Assembly (NCBI GenBank): GCA_023388175.1 | Contig: JAEWGT010000017.1 | Coordinates: 62,001 to 126,000, forward strand | Origin: Pseudomonadota bacterium | GTDB taxonomy: Bacteria; Pseudomonadota; Alphaproteobacteria; Rhizobiales; Devosiaceae | DNA: 64,000 nt | Reading direction: 5' to 3' | Part shown: positions 9,610 to 18,172 of the stretch, piece after piece | How the letters are laid out: each line of letters begins with the position of its first letter | How positions within the stretch are numbered: position 1 is the first letter of the stretch | Program-made: the position numbers and the translations under genes | Notes under the pieces: model-generated | The model's database searches: none | What the model saw: the letters and a program-made list of their open reading frames with translations, nothing else | Told to the model about the DNA's origin: nothing

Positions 9610-10503
9610 TCAGCGCAAGGCCGCGCTTTTGATGTGCTCGATCAGAACACGCAGCTTGGGCGCCATGTTGCGGCGCTGGGGAAAATAGAGAAAGAATCCG
9701 GGAAAGGCCGGCAGGAATTCGTCCAACAAGGGGACCAGCCGCCCGGCTTCCACATAGGGCCGGAACACCTCGGATGGCGCAAAGGTTATGCCGCCGCCGG
9801 CAAGCGCGGTGCGCAGCATCAGGCGCAGATCATTGGTGGTGACCTGAGGTTCGACCGCGACGTCGAACGGCTGGCCATTCTCAGCGAACTCCCAGCGATA
9901 GGGCGCGAGCCCCGGCGCTGGCCGCCAGCCGATGCAGCGATGCGCCACAAGCTCGCGCGGGTGAGACGGCGCACCGCGCATAGCAAGGTAACCGGGACTG
10001 GCGACCACCATTTCCCGCTGATCCCCACTTATGGGCACGGCGATCATGTCCTGCTCGATGACATCGCCAAGCCTGACGCCCGCGTCAAAACCTGCCGCCA
10101 CGATATCGAATTCCTCATCAGTGACAGTCACGTCCAGCGTCACGCCGGGATGGGCCTCGGCAAATGAAGCAATCAGTTCCCCCGACAGGAATTGTTCCGC
10201 AATCGAGGTGGCGGCGATCCGCAATACCCCGCGCGGCGCCTGCTCCGACGCCACGCTTTCAAGAGCATGTTCGACTTGCGCCAAAGGCCGCGACACAGCC
10301 TCGTGCAACCGCTCGCCCGCCTCAGTCAACCGCACCGATCGTGTAGTGCGCATAACCAATGCCGAACCCACGGCATCTTCAAGGCGCCTGACGCCCTGAC
10401 TTACGGCTGACCGCGTCACGCCCAGTCTCTCCGCTGCAGCGCGGAAATTATGCTCCTCCGCGACTGCAAGAAAGATCGGCAGAAGATTGAGATCGATCTT
10501 CAT
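9610..10503 (-). CDS. LysR-family transcriptional regulator
   Basis: A 297-aa regulator with an N-terminal winged helix-turn-helix (residues 1-60, with AAAERLGVTRSAVSQGVRRL as the recognition region) and a periplasmic-binding-protein-like effector domain (about 90-295). It is divergent from the SDR gene starting at 10599, the usual arrangement for a LysR protein and its target, so it probably controls that dehydrogenase (inference). The GFFLYFPQRRNMAPKLR stretch near the C-terminus is typical of the AaeR/DsdC-like group. The effector cannot be read from sequence. Confidence 0.9.
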   Translation of the reverse strand: MKIDLNLLPIFLAVAEEHNFRAAAERLGVTRSAVSQGVRRLEDAVGSALVMRTTRSVRLTEAGERLHEAVSRPLAQVEHALESVASEQAPRGVLRIAATSIAEQFLSGELIASFAEAHPGVTLDVTVTDEEFDIVAAGFDAGVRLGDVIEQDMIAVPISGDQREMVVASPGYLAMRGAPSHPRELVAHRCIGWRPAPGLAPYRWEFAENGQPFDVAVEPQVTTNDLRLMLRTALAGGGITFAPSEVFRPYVEAGRLVPLLDEFLPAFPGFFLYFPQRRNMAPKLRVLIEHIKSAALR

Positions 10504-10598
10504 TGTCCAGCACTGCTAACCATCCAGTCCAATAGATGCCGGATACCGCTGCTGACCGCAAGCGCCCATTGTCTTGCCGTCACAACAGAGGAAACAGC

Positions 10599-11321
10599 AT
10601 GGACAAGGTCATTCTGGTTACCGGTGCCTCCAGCGGCATTGGCGAGGGCATCGCCCGGGAACTCGGCGCAGCCGGCGCAAAACTCATGCTGGGTGCGCGC
10701 CGGATCGATCGCATCCAGGCCCTTGCCTCAGACATCCACCGCGCGGGCGGCACTGCCGAAGCGCAATTGCTGGACGTCACGGCCCGCTCGTCATTGGCCG
10801 ATTTTGCGGCGGCGGCAATGAGCAAATGGGGCCGCATCGACGTGCTGATCAACAATGCCGGCATCATGCCCCTCTCTCCGCTCGCCGCCGGCAAGCAGGA
10901 CGAATGGGAGCGTATGATCGACGTCAATATCAAAGGCGTGCTCTGGGGCATTGGTGCCGTGCTTCCGGTAATGGAAGCGCAGGGCAGCGGCCAGATCATC
11001 AATATCGGCTCCATCGGCGGCCTGTCGGTCGTGCCCACGGCGTCGGTCTATAGCGCCACCAAATTCGCCGTCCGGGCTATCTCGGATGGTCTGCGTCAGG
11101 AACATGCCAATATCCGCGTCACCTGTGTCAATCCCGGCGTGGTGGAAAGCGAACTCGCCTTAACCATCACCCATGAACCGACCTTGGCAGTGATGGACGC
11201 CTATCGCGCCATTGCCCTGCAACCCGCCGATATCGCCCGCGCCGTGCGGCAGGTGATCGAAGCGCCGTCGGGTGTCGACACCACCGAAATCACCATCCGC
11301 CCCACCGCGTCAGCCAACTGA
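10599..11321 (+). CDS. Short-chain dehydrogenase/reductase (SDR)
   Basis: A 240-aa classical SDR. It has the Rossmann motif TGASSGIG near residue 10, NNAG further on, the catalytic Ser in INIGSIGG, and Tyr/Lys in the YSATK motif. I place the start at the ATG at 10599, which follows GAGGAAACAGC; the longer reading from 10536 lacks a ribosome site. Its cofactor is probably NADP(H), and the substrate is unknown. It is divergent from a LysR gene and 21 bases upstream of an Atu4866-family gene, with which it is likely co-transcribed. Confidence 0.9.
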   Translation: MDKVILVTGASSGIGEGIARELGAAGAKLMLGARRIDRIQALASDIHRAGGTAEAQLLDVTARSSLADFAAAAMSKWGRIDVLINNAGIMPLSPLAAGKQDEWERMIDVNIKGVLWGIGAVLPVMEAQGSGQIINIGSIGGLSVVPTASVYSATKFAVRAISDGLRQEHANIRVTCVNPGVVESELALTITHEPTLAVMDAYRAIALQPADIARAVRQVIEAPSGVDTTEITIRPTASAN

Positions 11322-11342
11322 CGTCAATTAAGGAGAATAATC

Positions 11343-11654
11343 GTGCAGCGCATTCTTTCCCCCCTGCTTGTCGCAACGCTCCTCACCCAACCCGTTCTTG
11401 CAGAGGATACGCAAATGCAGGCCAGTCACCCCTATGTCGGAATGTGGGTTACCGGCGACGGTCATATCCGTCACGAGCTTCTCGCCAATGGCCGCTATGT
11501 CGAAGCGCGCGGCACGCGCGAGCGGGCCTATGAGGGGCGCTATGAAGTCACCGGCACCCATATCGAATATTGGGACGACACCGGCTTCACAGCTGATGGC
11601 GACTTCATCGACGATGTGCTGCACCACGCCGGCATGATCCTCTACCGCCAATGA
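11343..11654 (+). CDS. Atu4866-family small beta-barrel-like protein, exported
   Basis: This 103-aa protein starts at GTG 11343, with AAGGAG 9 bases upstream. It has a short signal peptide (LLVATLLTQPVLA) and a mature part reading YVGMWVTGDGHIRHELL, then GRYEVTGTHIEYWDDTGFTADGDF, then HHAGMILYR. I recognise this pattern from Agrobacterium Atu4866 (Pfam Atu4866 family), whose biochemical role is not established. It sits in tandem with the SDR, and LysR-SDR-Atu4866 combinations suggest a shared stress or detoxification unit (inference). Confidence 0.8.
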   Translation: MQRILSPLLVATLLTQPVLAEDTQMQASHPYVGMWVTGDGHIRHELLANGRYVEARGTRERAYEGRYEVTGTHIEYWDDTGFTADGDFIDDVLHHAGMILYRQ

Positions 11655-11696
11655 CCCAATGGCGCAGGCCGGGCGACCCGGCCTGCACCATTGTCC

Positions 11697-12896
11697 CTAG
11701 CTCACCATCGACTTCGGCGGGCGCAGCTTCAGCGACCAGAGAACGCACAGGATGGCCAGAAGCGAGGTCACGGTGGAATAGAAGAACGCGTAAGAGCTGA
11801 AATGTTCGACCAGAATACCGAACACGATCAACGCAATCATCGCCGTGCCCATATTGAGCATGTTGGCAAAGCCCTGCGCCTCGGCGGCATTGGCCTCATT
11901 GGTCCAATTGGCGATGAAATGCACCACGCCGAAATAGCCCATGCCGAAGCTGAAGGCATGCAGCAATTGCGTGAAGAACAGCACTTCCACCGGCGGATTG
12001 AACGCCATGATGGTGAAACGAACCAGACCGGCAATCGCGCCCACGAGGATCATGTTGCGGGCCGTGACGCGGCCGCCGAACCGCCGCCAGGCAAACATCA
12101 GGATGGCTTCGCCCACCGCCGCTATGCCCAGCAGCGGACCCAGGAAATAGCCCGGAATACCGTTTTCGTGCCACAGCAGCGCGGCAAAGCTGCCGATCAG
12201 TGCATTGGAGGAATTGACCAGGGCGAAGGCCAGGAGTGGCAGTATGAACCAGAGTTTGAGACTGTCCCGCAACCGGCTGGCCGGCACTGCAACATCGGGG
12301 GCAACGCTGGCCAGCGTCACTTTCGCAGACGGAGACCGGAAACGCGGCAACAGGAAGGCCAGCGCCGCGCGCGCGACCACGGTTGCCACATAAAGGGTGA
12401 TGAACGCGCCCGAGCCCAGCACATTGATCAACAGCCCAAGGCCACCGGCAGCAAACACATAGCCAACCGTCGCCCAGGCACGAATCGCGCCGAAATCGGT
12501 GCCATTGCGCCGGGTCATCCGCACCGTGGCCGCATCGATGACGGGCGCAACCAGCCCGTTGGTGGTCGCCGTCAGCGCCCAGATGGTCAGGATACCCCAG
12601 AATTCGGAGACGAAAAAAAGCGGCAGCGGCGCCAGCGCCGAGGCGATGGAGATATAGATCAGCGCCGTGCGCCAATCATCGGCCTTGTCGGCAATGCGCC
12701 CCACGATGATGTTGAGCAGCAGCAGACACAGTGTCGGCAGGGCATTGATCAGGCCGATCTGATCGGCAGGAATGCCATGCTCAAACAGCCAGATGCCGAA
12801 GAACACGGATGCGACGCCACCGGGAATATAAACGGTGAATTGATAAATGGATGCGCGCAGCTCGGGAGAATCCAAGCGCGAAAAGGCGGGGGACAT
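11697..12896 (-). CDS. MFS transporter (MFS_1-like, HcaT-type)
   Basis: A 399-aa inner-membrane permease with about 12 hydrophobic segments. The N-terminal RASIYQFTVYIPGGVASVFFGIWL and the following GLINALPTLCLLLLNIIVGRIADK loop match the HcaT/phenylpropionate-permease-like branch of the MFS. I use the ATG at 12896, because the extra 37 residues upstream are polar and lack a ribosome site. The substrate is unknown. It is a single gene, on the opposite strand to the SDR unit before it. Confidence 0.85.
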   Translation of the reverse strand: MSPAFSRLDSPELRASIYQFTVYIPGGVASVFFGIWLFEHGIPADQIGLINALPTLCLLLLNIIVGRIADKADDWRTALIYISIASALAPLPLFFVSEFWGILTIWALTATTNGLVAPVIDAATVRMTRRNGTDFGAIRAWATVGYVFAAGGLGLLINVLGSGAFITLYVATVVARAALAFLLPRFRSPSAKVTLASVAPDVAVPASRLRDSLKLWFILPLLAFALVNSSNALIGSFAALLWHENGIPGYFLGPLLGIAAVGEAILMFAWRRFGGRVTARNMILVGAIAGLVRFTIMAFNPPVEVLFFTQLLHAFSFGMGYFGVVHFIANWTNEANAAEAQGFANMLNMGTAMIALIVFGILVEHFSSYAFFYSTVTSLLAILCVLWSLKLRPPKSMVS

Positions 12897-13031
12897 TGAA
12901 AGACCAACTCCGGGCGCAAAACCGCGCCGCGTGTCGTTTCGTGCCTTGTAAATCGTTGCAATGCAAGAGCCTGCAGACGCAACGGATGGCTTTTGCCCGC
13001 GGGGCATTATGCAGACGGCAGATGCAGAAAA

Positions 13032-13835
13032 TTATTGCTCGTTTACGCGCCGGACCTTGGCCGCCTTGCGCGTGTCGCCAGTGACCATCTCGGTCCACTT
13101 GATCAACTCAAACCCGCCATCGTGGTTTTCGACGATGGCGGTGCAGCTTTCCACCCAGTCCCCGGTATTGATGTACTGGATGCCCAGCCGGTCATGAATA
13201 TCGGCGAAGTGAATATGGCCGCAGATCACCCCGTCGACACCCGATTCCCTGGCCTCGTGAACCAGGGCCTCCTCGAAGCGACCGATGACGGAAACCGCAT
13301 TCTTGACCTTCTGCTTGGCCCAGGCGCTGAGAGACCAATATTGCAGGCCCAGGCGGCGGCGCACCCAGTTGATGGCGATGTTGACGCGCAGCGCAGCGTT
13401 ATAGGCCCAGTCCCCCACATGGGCGAGCCATTTCATGTTCATCACCACCACGTCGAACTGATCGCCATGGATCACGAGATAGGTCTTGCCCGCCGCCGAA
13501 GTGTGGATCGTTCGGTCCACCAACTCGATCTCGCCAAAATAGGTGCCGAGATATTCGCGCAGGAACTCGTCATGATTGCCCGGCAGATAGACCACGCGCG
13601 TGCCGGCATTGGCCTTGGCCAGCAGCAGGTCGATCAGGATGTTGTATTCCGCGGGCCAGTGCCATTGCTTGGCCAGCCGCCAGCCATCGACGATATCGCC
13701 GACCAGATAGATGGTTTCGGCATCATGCGCGCGCAGGAACTCGATCAGCTGCCTGCTGCGGATCGGCTTCATGCCCAGATGCACGTCGGACAAGAACAGT
13801 GCCCGGACATGTCGGACTTCGCGGTCTTCCGCCAT
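13032..13835 (-). CDS. UDP-2,3-diacylglucosamine diphosphatase-like metallophosphatase
   Basis: A 267-aa calcineurin-type metallophosphoesterase of the LpxH-like group. The five metal motifs occur in order: SDVHLG, GDIVDGW, LPGNHDE, HGDQFD and GHIHFADI. LpxH-family enzymes hydrolyse UDP-2,3-diacylglucosamine to lipid X in lipid A synthesis. However, alphaproteobacteria usually use LpxI for that step, so this longer form may act on another nucleotide or lipid substrate (inference). It is a single gene with short gaps on either side. Confidence 0.8.
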   Translation of the reverse strand: MAEDREVRHVRALFLSDVHLGMKPIRSRQLIEFLRAHDAETIYLVGDIVDGWRLAKQWHWPAEYNILIDLLLAKANAGTRVVYLPGNHDEFLREYLGTYFGEIELVDRTIHTSAAGKTYLVIHGDQFDVVVMNMKWLAHVGDWAYNAALRVNIAINWVRRRLGLQYWSLSAWAKQKVKNAVSVIGRFEEALVHEARESGVDGVICGHIHFADIHDRLGIQYINTGDWVESCTAIVENHDGGFELIKWTEMVTGDTRKAAKVRRVNEQ

Positions 13836-13942
13836 CAGCCAATGGCCTCCTGCTGGTTCGGCGGCACATTACAAGCTGCCGATGAAGCTGCAAACACGCA
13901 GGCTCAGAAAAGCGGGGATACTTCGAGCCGTCCCGGAGGGCC

Positions 13943-13963
13943 AATCGCGCCAGTGGCGCGATT
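13943..13963. repeat. Perfect intergenic hairpin
   Basis: The 9-bp inverted repeat AATCGCGCC/GGCGCGATT with a 3-nt loop lies downstream of the GH3 gene. It has no T-run, so it is not a classical terminator. The rest of the 186-bp gap shows nothing. Confidence 0.4.
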
Positions 13964-14021
13964 TGAGGCGAGAAGCCCGCGCTATGCGCGAATGGCCAAG
14001 ACTAAACCCAATGACCGCATC

Positions 14022-15164
14022 TCACTCGATCCGCGCTTTCAGCGCCACGATCCGCTCATAGCTCTGCTCGATCCGTGCCGCGAAATCCGGGTCGGCCTCC
14101 GCCTCGGCCAGCAGAATCGCCAGCACCTCCCGCGACAGGCCGGGCCGGTACTCGGCGGTATTGGAAAACAGCAACACATCCATTCCCGCGCGCACTGCCT
14201 TGGTCACGGTCTCTTCCAGTGTGAAATGATCGCGGATCGCCCCCATTTCGAGATCGTCGCTGATCACCACGCCGTCAAAGCCAAGTTCATCGCGCAACAC
14301 GCCATCGATCCAGCGCGGCGATAGCGAAGACGGGGTTTCCCCGTCATCATCCGCATAGTCGGCATGGTAGAGATGGCCGGTCATCACCATATCGGCGAGC
14401 CCCTCCCCGATCAGCACCCTATAGGGCTCCAGTTCGTCGGCCGACCAGGTTCGCGTGATGTCGACAAAGCCTTCATGGCTGTCTGCCGTCGAGGAACCAT
14501 GGCCGGGAAAATGCTTGAGCGCGGTGACCAGACCGGCGTCATGGTGGGCGTTGATAAACGCTTTGTCATAGGCGATCACCGTATCGGGATCGGCCGAAAA
14601 AGCGCGGCCGAAACGGGCAATCACCTGATTTTCCGGATTTGTGTTGAGATCCGCTACTGGTCCGAAATTGACACTGAACCCTTGCGCCGCAACCCCTTTT
14701 GCCATCTCGGCATAGATTTCCTCGGCCCCGGCAGGCGAATGGCTGGCCGCGATGCTGGCGGCGTTGGGAATTTCCTTGAAACCCACATCCTTGGTGAGCC
14801 GCTCCACCGCACCACCTTCCTGATCGAGGGTGATGAAGGGAACGAGATCAGGGGCTGCCGAGCGGAACATCGCGTTCATTTCCCGCACGGTGGCCAGGTC
14901 GGCGACATTCTTTTTGAGATACATCACCCCGCCCAGCCGCCCCTCGGCCAGTTCGGTGGCGACAGCGCCCACGCCCGGATGATTGGCCGTGTCGCCTTCA
15001 AAGCCCACAATAATCATCTGTCCGGCCATCTGTTCCAGCGTCGCGCCGGTGGCGGGAAGTCCCATGACAGTCAAGGCCATGGCGGCTGCAAGGATACGAA
15101 GCAAGGATACACCGGAAGCAGGAATCAACGCCGGCAGGATGACCGCCAAATAGGGGCAATACAA
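14022..15164 (-). CDS. Glycoside hydrolase family 3, NagZ-like beta-N-acetylhexosaminidase, exported
   Basis: This 380-aa enzyme probably removes N-acetylglucosamine from peptidoglycan fragments. The GH3 signature KHFPGHGSSTADSHEG gives the NagZ His-Asp acid/base dyad, and FDGVVISDDLEMGAI supplies the Asp nucleophile. ITLDQEGGAVERL is the substrate loop. Unlike cytosolic NagZ it has a hydrophobic leader (about residues 7-41), so a periplasmic location is likely. The start is uncertain: the frame opens at TTG 15164 after a G-run, and an internal TTG near 15104 would also leave a signal peptide. Confidence 0.85.
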   Translation of the reverse strand: MYCPYLAVILPALIPASGVSLLRILAAAMALTVMGLPATGATLEQMAGQMIIVGFEGDTANHPGVGAVATELAEGRLGGVMYLKKNVADLATVREMNAMFRSAAPDLVPFITLDQEGGAVERLTKDVGFKEIPNAASIAASHSPAGAEEIYAEMAKGVAAQGFSVNFGPVADLNTNPENQVIARFGRAFSADPDTVIAYDKAFINAHHDAGLVTALKHFPGHGSSTADSHEGFVDITRTWSADELEPYRVLIGEGLADMVMTGHLYHADYADDDGETPSSLSPRWIDGVLRDELGFDGVVISDDLEMGAIRDHFTLEETVTKAVRAGMDVLLFSNTAEYRPGLSREVLAILLAEAEADPDFAARIEQSYERIVALKARIE

Positions 15165-15278
15165 TGATCACCCCCCATTTGGGGGATGCGGAAATCGATG
15201 CAACCGAGCATTTTCAAAAACAGGTGGACGCAGGCCCGGGGGTTCTCAACCTTCCTGCCGGGACACCACCGAACTTGT

Positions 15279-15316
15279 CGGGCGGCGGTCTTGCGACCAC
15301 CGCCCGATTTTTGTTT
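15279..15316 (+). terminator. Orphan plus-strand intrinsic terminator
   Basis: A 12-bp stem with one mismatch (CGGGCGGCGGTC/GACCACCGCCCG, loop TTGC) is followed by ATTTTTGTTT on the plus strand. Both neighbouring genes are on the minus strand, so it may end an unannotated plus-strand RNA. Confidence 0.55.
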
Positions 15317-15391
15317 GCAGTGAACTTGCAGATTTGACTCGATAAAGGGCCAACCGGCATTGCCAGCAGTCAAGGTCAATGTGCCCTGGAC

Positions 15392-15410
15392 CACCGGGGC
15401 AAGCCCGGTG
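15392..15410. repeat. REP-like palindrome, copy 1
   Basis: The stem CACCGGG/CCCGGTG with loop GCAAG shares the core CCGGG-NNAAG-CCCGG with the element at 63680-63702. Confidence 0.5.
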
Positions 15411-15475
15411 ATCACGATTTGGGAGAGCGCAGTGGTTCAGGAGCAACGACGCTCTCGCCGCTCCTTGTCCTCACA

Positions 15476-17428
15476 TCACGCCGGCTTGTGCTGGCGATTG
15501 GCGATCAGGTCGTCCACCACGGCCGGGTCAGCCAACGTCGAGGTATCACCAAGCGCGCCGAAATCATTCTCCGCTACCTTGCGCAGGATGCGGCGCATGA
15601 TCTTGCCGGAACGGGTCTTGGGCAGGCCGGGCGCCCACTGGATATAGTCTGGCGAAGCGATCGGGCCGATTTCCTTGCGCACCCAATTGCGGAGGTCGTT
15701 CCGCAGATCGTCGCTGTAATCCTCGCCCGCCATCAGCGTGACATAGCAATAGATGCCCTGCCCCTTGATATCGTGTGGGAAACCGACCACGGCGGCCTCG
15801 GATACCTTGGGATGCGCCACGAGAGCGCTTTCCACTTCGGCAGTGCCGAGACGATGGCCCGACACATTGAGCACGTCGTCGACGCGGCCGGTGATCCAGT
15901 AATAGCCATCCTCGTCGCGGCGGCAGCCGTCGCCGGTGAAGTAATTGCCCTTGTAGGTCTCGAAATAGGTCGAGACGAACCGGCCATGATCGCCCCAGAT
16001 AGTGCGCGCCTGGCTCGGCCAGCTGTCTTCGATGACCAGAACACCCTCTGCCTTGGTCTGCTCCTGCAACTTGCCCTCGGGTGAAAGCACCGCAGGCTTG
16101 ATGCCGAAAAACGGCTTGGTCGCAGAACCCGGCTTGGTCGGAATGGCGCCGGGGAATGGCGCGATCATGTGTCCGCCGGTCTCGGTCTGCCACCAGGCGT
16201 CAACCACTTCGCAGCGGCCCTTGCCGACCTGATTGTAGTACCAGAGCCAGGCTTCGGGGTTGATTGGCTCGCCAACCGTGCCGAGCAGACGCAGCGACGG
16301 CATGTCGTGCTTTTCGACAAACTGGTTGCCCGCGCCCATCAGCGAGCGGATCGCGGTCGGCGCGGTGTGGAAAATATTGACCTTGTGGCGTTCGACCACC
16401 TGCCAGAAGCGGCTGGCATCTGGCCAGGAGGGAATGCCCTCGAACATCAGCGTGGTCGCGCCATTGGCCAGCGGACCATAAACGATGTAGGAGTGGCCGG
16501 TGATCCAGCCCACATCGGCCGTACACCAGAACACTTCGCCGCGCTTGTAGTCGAAGCTCAACTCATGCGTCAGCGAGGCATAGGTCAGATAGCCGCCCTG
16601 CGTATGCACCACGCCCTTGGGCTTTCCGGTCGACCCCGACGTATAGAGGATGAACAGCGGATCCTCCGCATTCATCGGCTCGGGATCGTTGAACGGCTCC
16701 ACACCCGCAGCAGCCTCATGCCACCACACGTCGCGGCTGCCCTTCATCGGCACGTCGGCACCGGTATTATGAACCACCAGCACCTTGGACACGCCGGGGC
16801 AGTCCTCCAGCGCCTTGTCGACATTGGCCTTGAGCGGCACCGTCTTGCCGCCGCGCCGGCCTTCGTCGGCGGTGATGACCACCGCGCTGTCGCAGTCATT
16901 GATGCGGCCGGCGAGCGAATCCGGCGAGAAGCCGCCAAACACCACGGAATGCACGGCGCCGATGCGGGCACATGCCAGCATGGCATAGGCCGCCTGCGGA
17001 ATCATCGGCAGGTAGATGGTGACGCGGTCGCCCTTCTTGACGCCAAGCGACTTCAGCACATTGGCGCAGCGGCAAACCTTTTCGTGCAGCGTGCGATAGG
17101 AGATATATTCAGCCGGATCATTCGGATTGTCCGGCTCCCAGATGATGGCGATATCGTCGCCACGTTCCACCAGATGCCTGTCGATGCAATTGGCCGCGAC
17201 ATTGAGCACGCCATCCTCGAACCATTTGATCGAGACATCGGGATAGTCGAACGTGGTGTTCTTGATCGTCTTGGGAAAGGTCATCCAGTCCAGCCGCTTG
17301 GCCTGCTCGGCCCAGAACCCGTTCGGGTCATTGATCGAGCGCGCATAGAGCTCGGCATACTGGTCGCTGGTCGTGTGGGTGCGTGCGAGCGCAGCCGCAC
17401 TTGGCTGGAACAAGAGCTGGTCGCTCAT
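15476..17428 (-). CDS. acs: Acetyl-CoA synthetase (AMP-forming)
   Basis: A 650-aa acetate-CoA ligase that activates acetate to acetyl-CoA through acetyl-AMP. Length and sequence are typical of full-length Acs. [11 protein letters not shown] is the phosphate-binding A3 motif, [16 protein letters not shown] is the A5 region, YFTGDG is A7, and [13 protein letters not shown] near residue 615 holds the catalytic lysine that is classically regulated by acetylation. The ATG at 17428 is followed directly by the family N-terminus. A perfect dyad GCTGTA-TT-TACAGC lies about 80 bases upstream and may be an operator. Confidence 0.97.
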   Translation of the reverse strand: MSDQLLFQPSAAALARTHTTSDQYAELYARSINDPNGFWAEQAKRLDWMTFPKTIKNTTFDYPDVSIKWFEDGVLNVAANCIDRHLVERGDDIAIIWEPDNPNDPAEYISYRTLHEKVCRCANVLKSLGVKKGDRVTIYLPMIPQAAYAMLACARIGAVHSVVFGGFSPDSLAGRINDCDSAVVITADEGRRGGKTVPLKANVDKALEDCPGVSKVLVVHNTGADVPMKGSRDVWWHEAAAGVEPFNDPEPMNAEDPLFILYTSGSTGKPKGVVHTQGGYLTYASLTHELSFDYKRGEVFWCTADVGWITGHSYIVYGPLANGATTLMFEGIPSWPDASRFWQVVERHKVNIFHTAPTAIRSLMGAGNQFVEKHDMPSLRLLGTVGEPINPEAWLWYYNQVGKGRCEVVDAWWQTETGGHMIAPFPGAIPTKPGSATKPFFGIKPAVLSPEGKLQEQTKAEGVLVIEDSWPSQARTIWGDHGRFVSTYFETYKGNYFTGDGCRRDEDGYYWITGRVDDVLNVSGHRLGTAEVESALVAHPKVSEAAVVGFPHDIKGQGIYCYVTLMAGEDYSDDLRNDLRNWVRKEIGPIASPDYIQWAPGLPKTRSGKIMRRILRKVAENDFGALGDTSTLADPAVVDDLIANRQHKPA

Positions 17429-17509
17429 CGTCTTCCTCCCTTAGTCTCTCCCAGGAACCGTTCTAATGAGCGGACCGGTAAGCGGCAAGGGCTCGCTAAC
17501 CAGACTTAG

Positions 17510-17523
17510 GCTGTATTTACAGC
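17510..17523. promoter_or_regulatory. Dyad upstream of acs
   Basis: A perfect inverted repeat, GCTGTA-TT-TACAGC, lies 82 bp upstream of the acs start and 83 bp upstream of the divergent GNAT gene. It is a possible operator for either gene; the regulator is unknown. Confidence 0.35.
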
Positions 17524-17605
17524 AAGGGTATATGCCGAACCGGCACGGGTACGCGGCGTTAACCGCCAGACGCTAGGCTGTTGCGGTCAAGACGAGGAGC
17601 CGCCC

Positions 17606-18169
17606 ATGGCCGAAATGACCATTCGTGCCGCCACACATGCGGATATCGATCTCATCCATCGGGAATTGAGCGACGTCATCATGACCTCGCCGCATTATAG
17701 CGACCGCTTCAAGAGCCACGAGGCGGGCCGCCTCGACAAGACTTTCCTGCGCGGCCTGTTGGCGATCGACCCATGGCACATCATGATCATGTGCGCCGAC
17801 GGCGTGCCCGGCGGGGCCATGGTGTCGGGGCCGGAATGCGGCGCCATCTTCCGCTATTGGAGCTGGGTCTTTCCCTCCCACCGTCAGTCCAAGCTCGGCA
17901 TGTTCGGCATGCGCGAATTCGACAGGCACTGGGACAATTCCCGCTTCCACAAGGCCTATACCTTCGTGCGCCCCGACAACGAAGTCGCCCGCATGCTGCT
18001 CAAGCGCTACGGCTACCGGGAAACGGTGCTGCTGGAGAAACACATTTTCGGCGAGGACTACCTGCTCATCGAAAAATTCTACACCCGCCAGGACGGCCCC
18101 TATGACAGCGGCTATGTCGGACGCATGGGCCGGCTCAAGAATCGCCTGAAGAGCCTGATCGGAGCGTAA
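17606..18169 (+). CDS. GNAT-fold acetyltransferase-like protein
   Basis: A 187-aa cytosolic protein. The N-terminus MTIRAATHADIDLIHREL is a GNAT beta1-alpha1 start, and KAYTFVRPDNEVARMLLKRYGY resembles motif B, where a late-strand residue and a helix contact acyl-CoA. The central acetyl-CoA loop (Q/RxxGxG/A) is not clear, so the activity may differ. The ATG at 17606 follows GAGGAG. It converges on the flippase gene with a 3-bp gap; with the FemAB-like gene, all three could serve cell-envelope modification (inference). Confidence 0.65.
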   Translation: MAEMTIRAATHADIDLIHRELSDVIMTSPHYSDRFKSHEAGRLDKTFLRGLLAIDPWHIMIMCADGVPGGAMVSGPECGAIFRYWSWVFPSHRQSKLGMFGMREFDRHWDNSRFHKAYTFVRPDNEVARMLLKRYGYRETVLLEKHIFGEDYLLIEKFYTRQDGPYDSGYVGRMGRLKNRLKSLIGA

Positions 18170-18172
18170 GCC

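Larger units (their letters stand above)
15165..15475. other. 311-bp intergenic region with two hairpins, no gene
   Basis: It lies between acs and the GH3 gene, both on the minus strand. It contains a plus-strand terminator-like hairpin (15279-15316) with no plus-strand gene before it, and a REP-like palindrome (15392-15410). No credible ORF is present. Confidence 0.5.

Noticed and set aside
13836..14021. Possible tRNA-like or sRNA structure between the LpxH-like and GH3 genes
   Set aside because: There is only one clear hairpin without a U-run or promoter; no cloverleaf can be drawn.
16169..17509. 446-aa plus-strand ORF opposite acs
   Set aside because: Antisense of acs, no domain, no ribosome site.
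17510..17523. Dyad upstream of acs considered as a fifth copy of the GntR operator
   Set aside because: It begins GCTGTAT like the regulon sites but has a 2-nt instead of 3-nt spacing and lies 5 kb away beside an unrelated gene.
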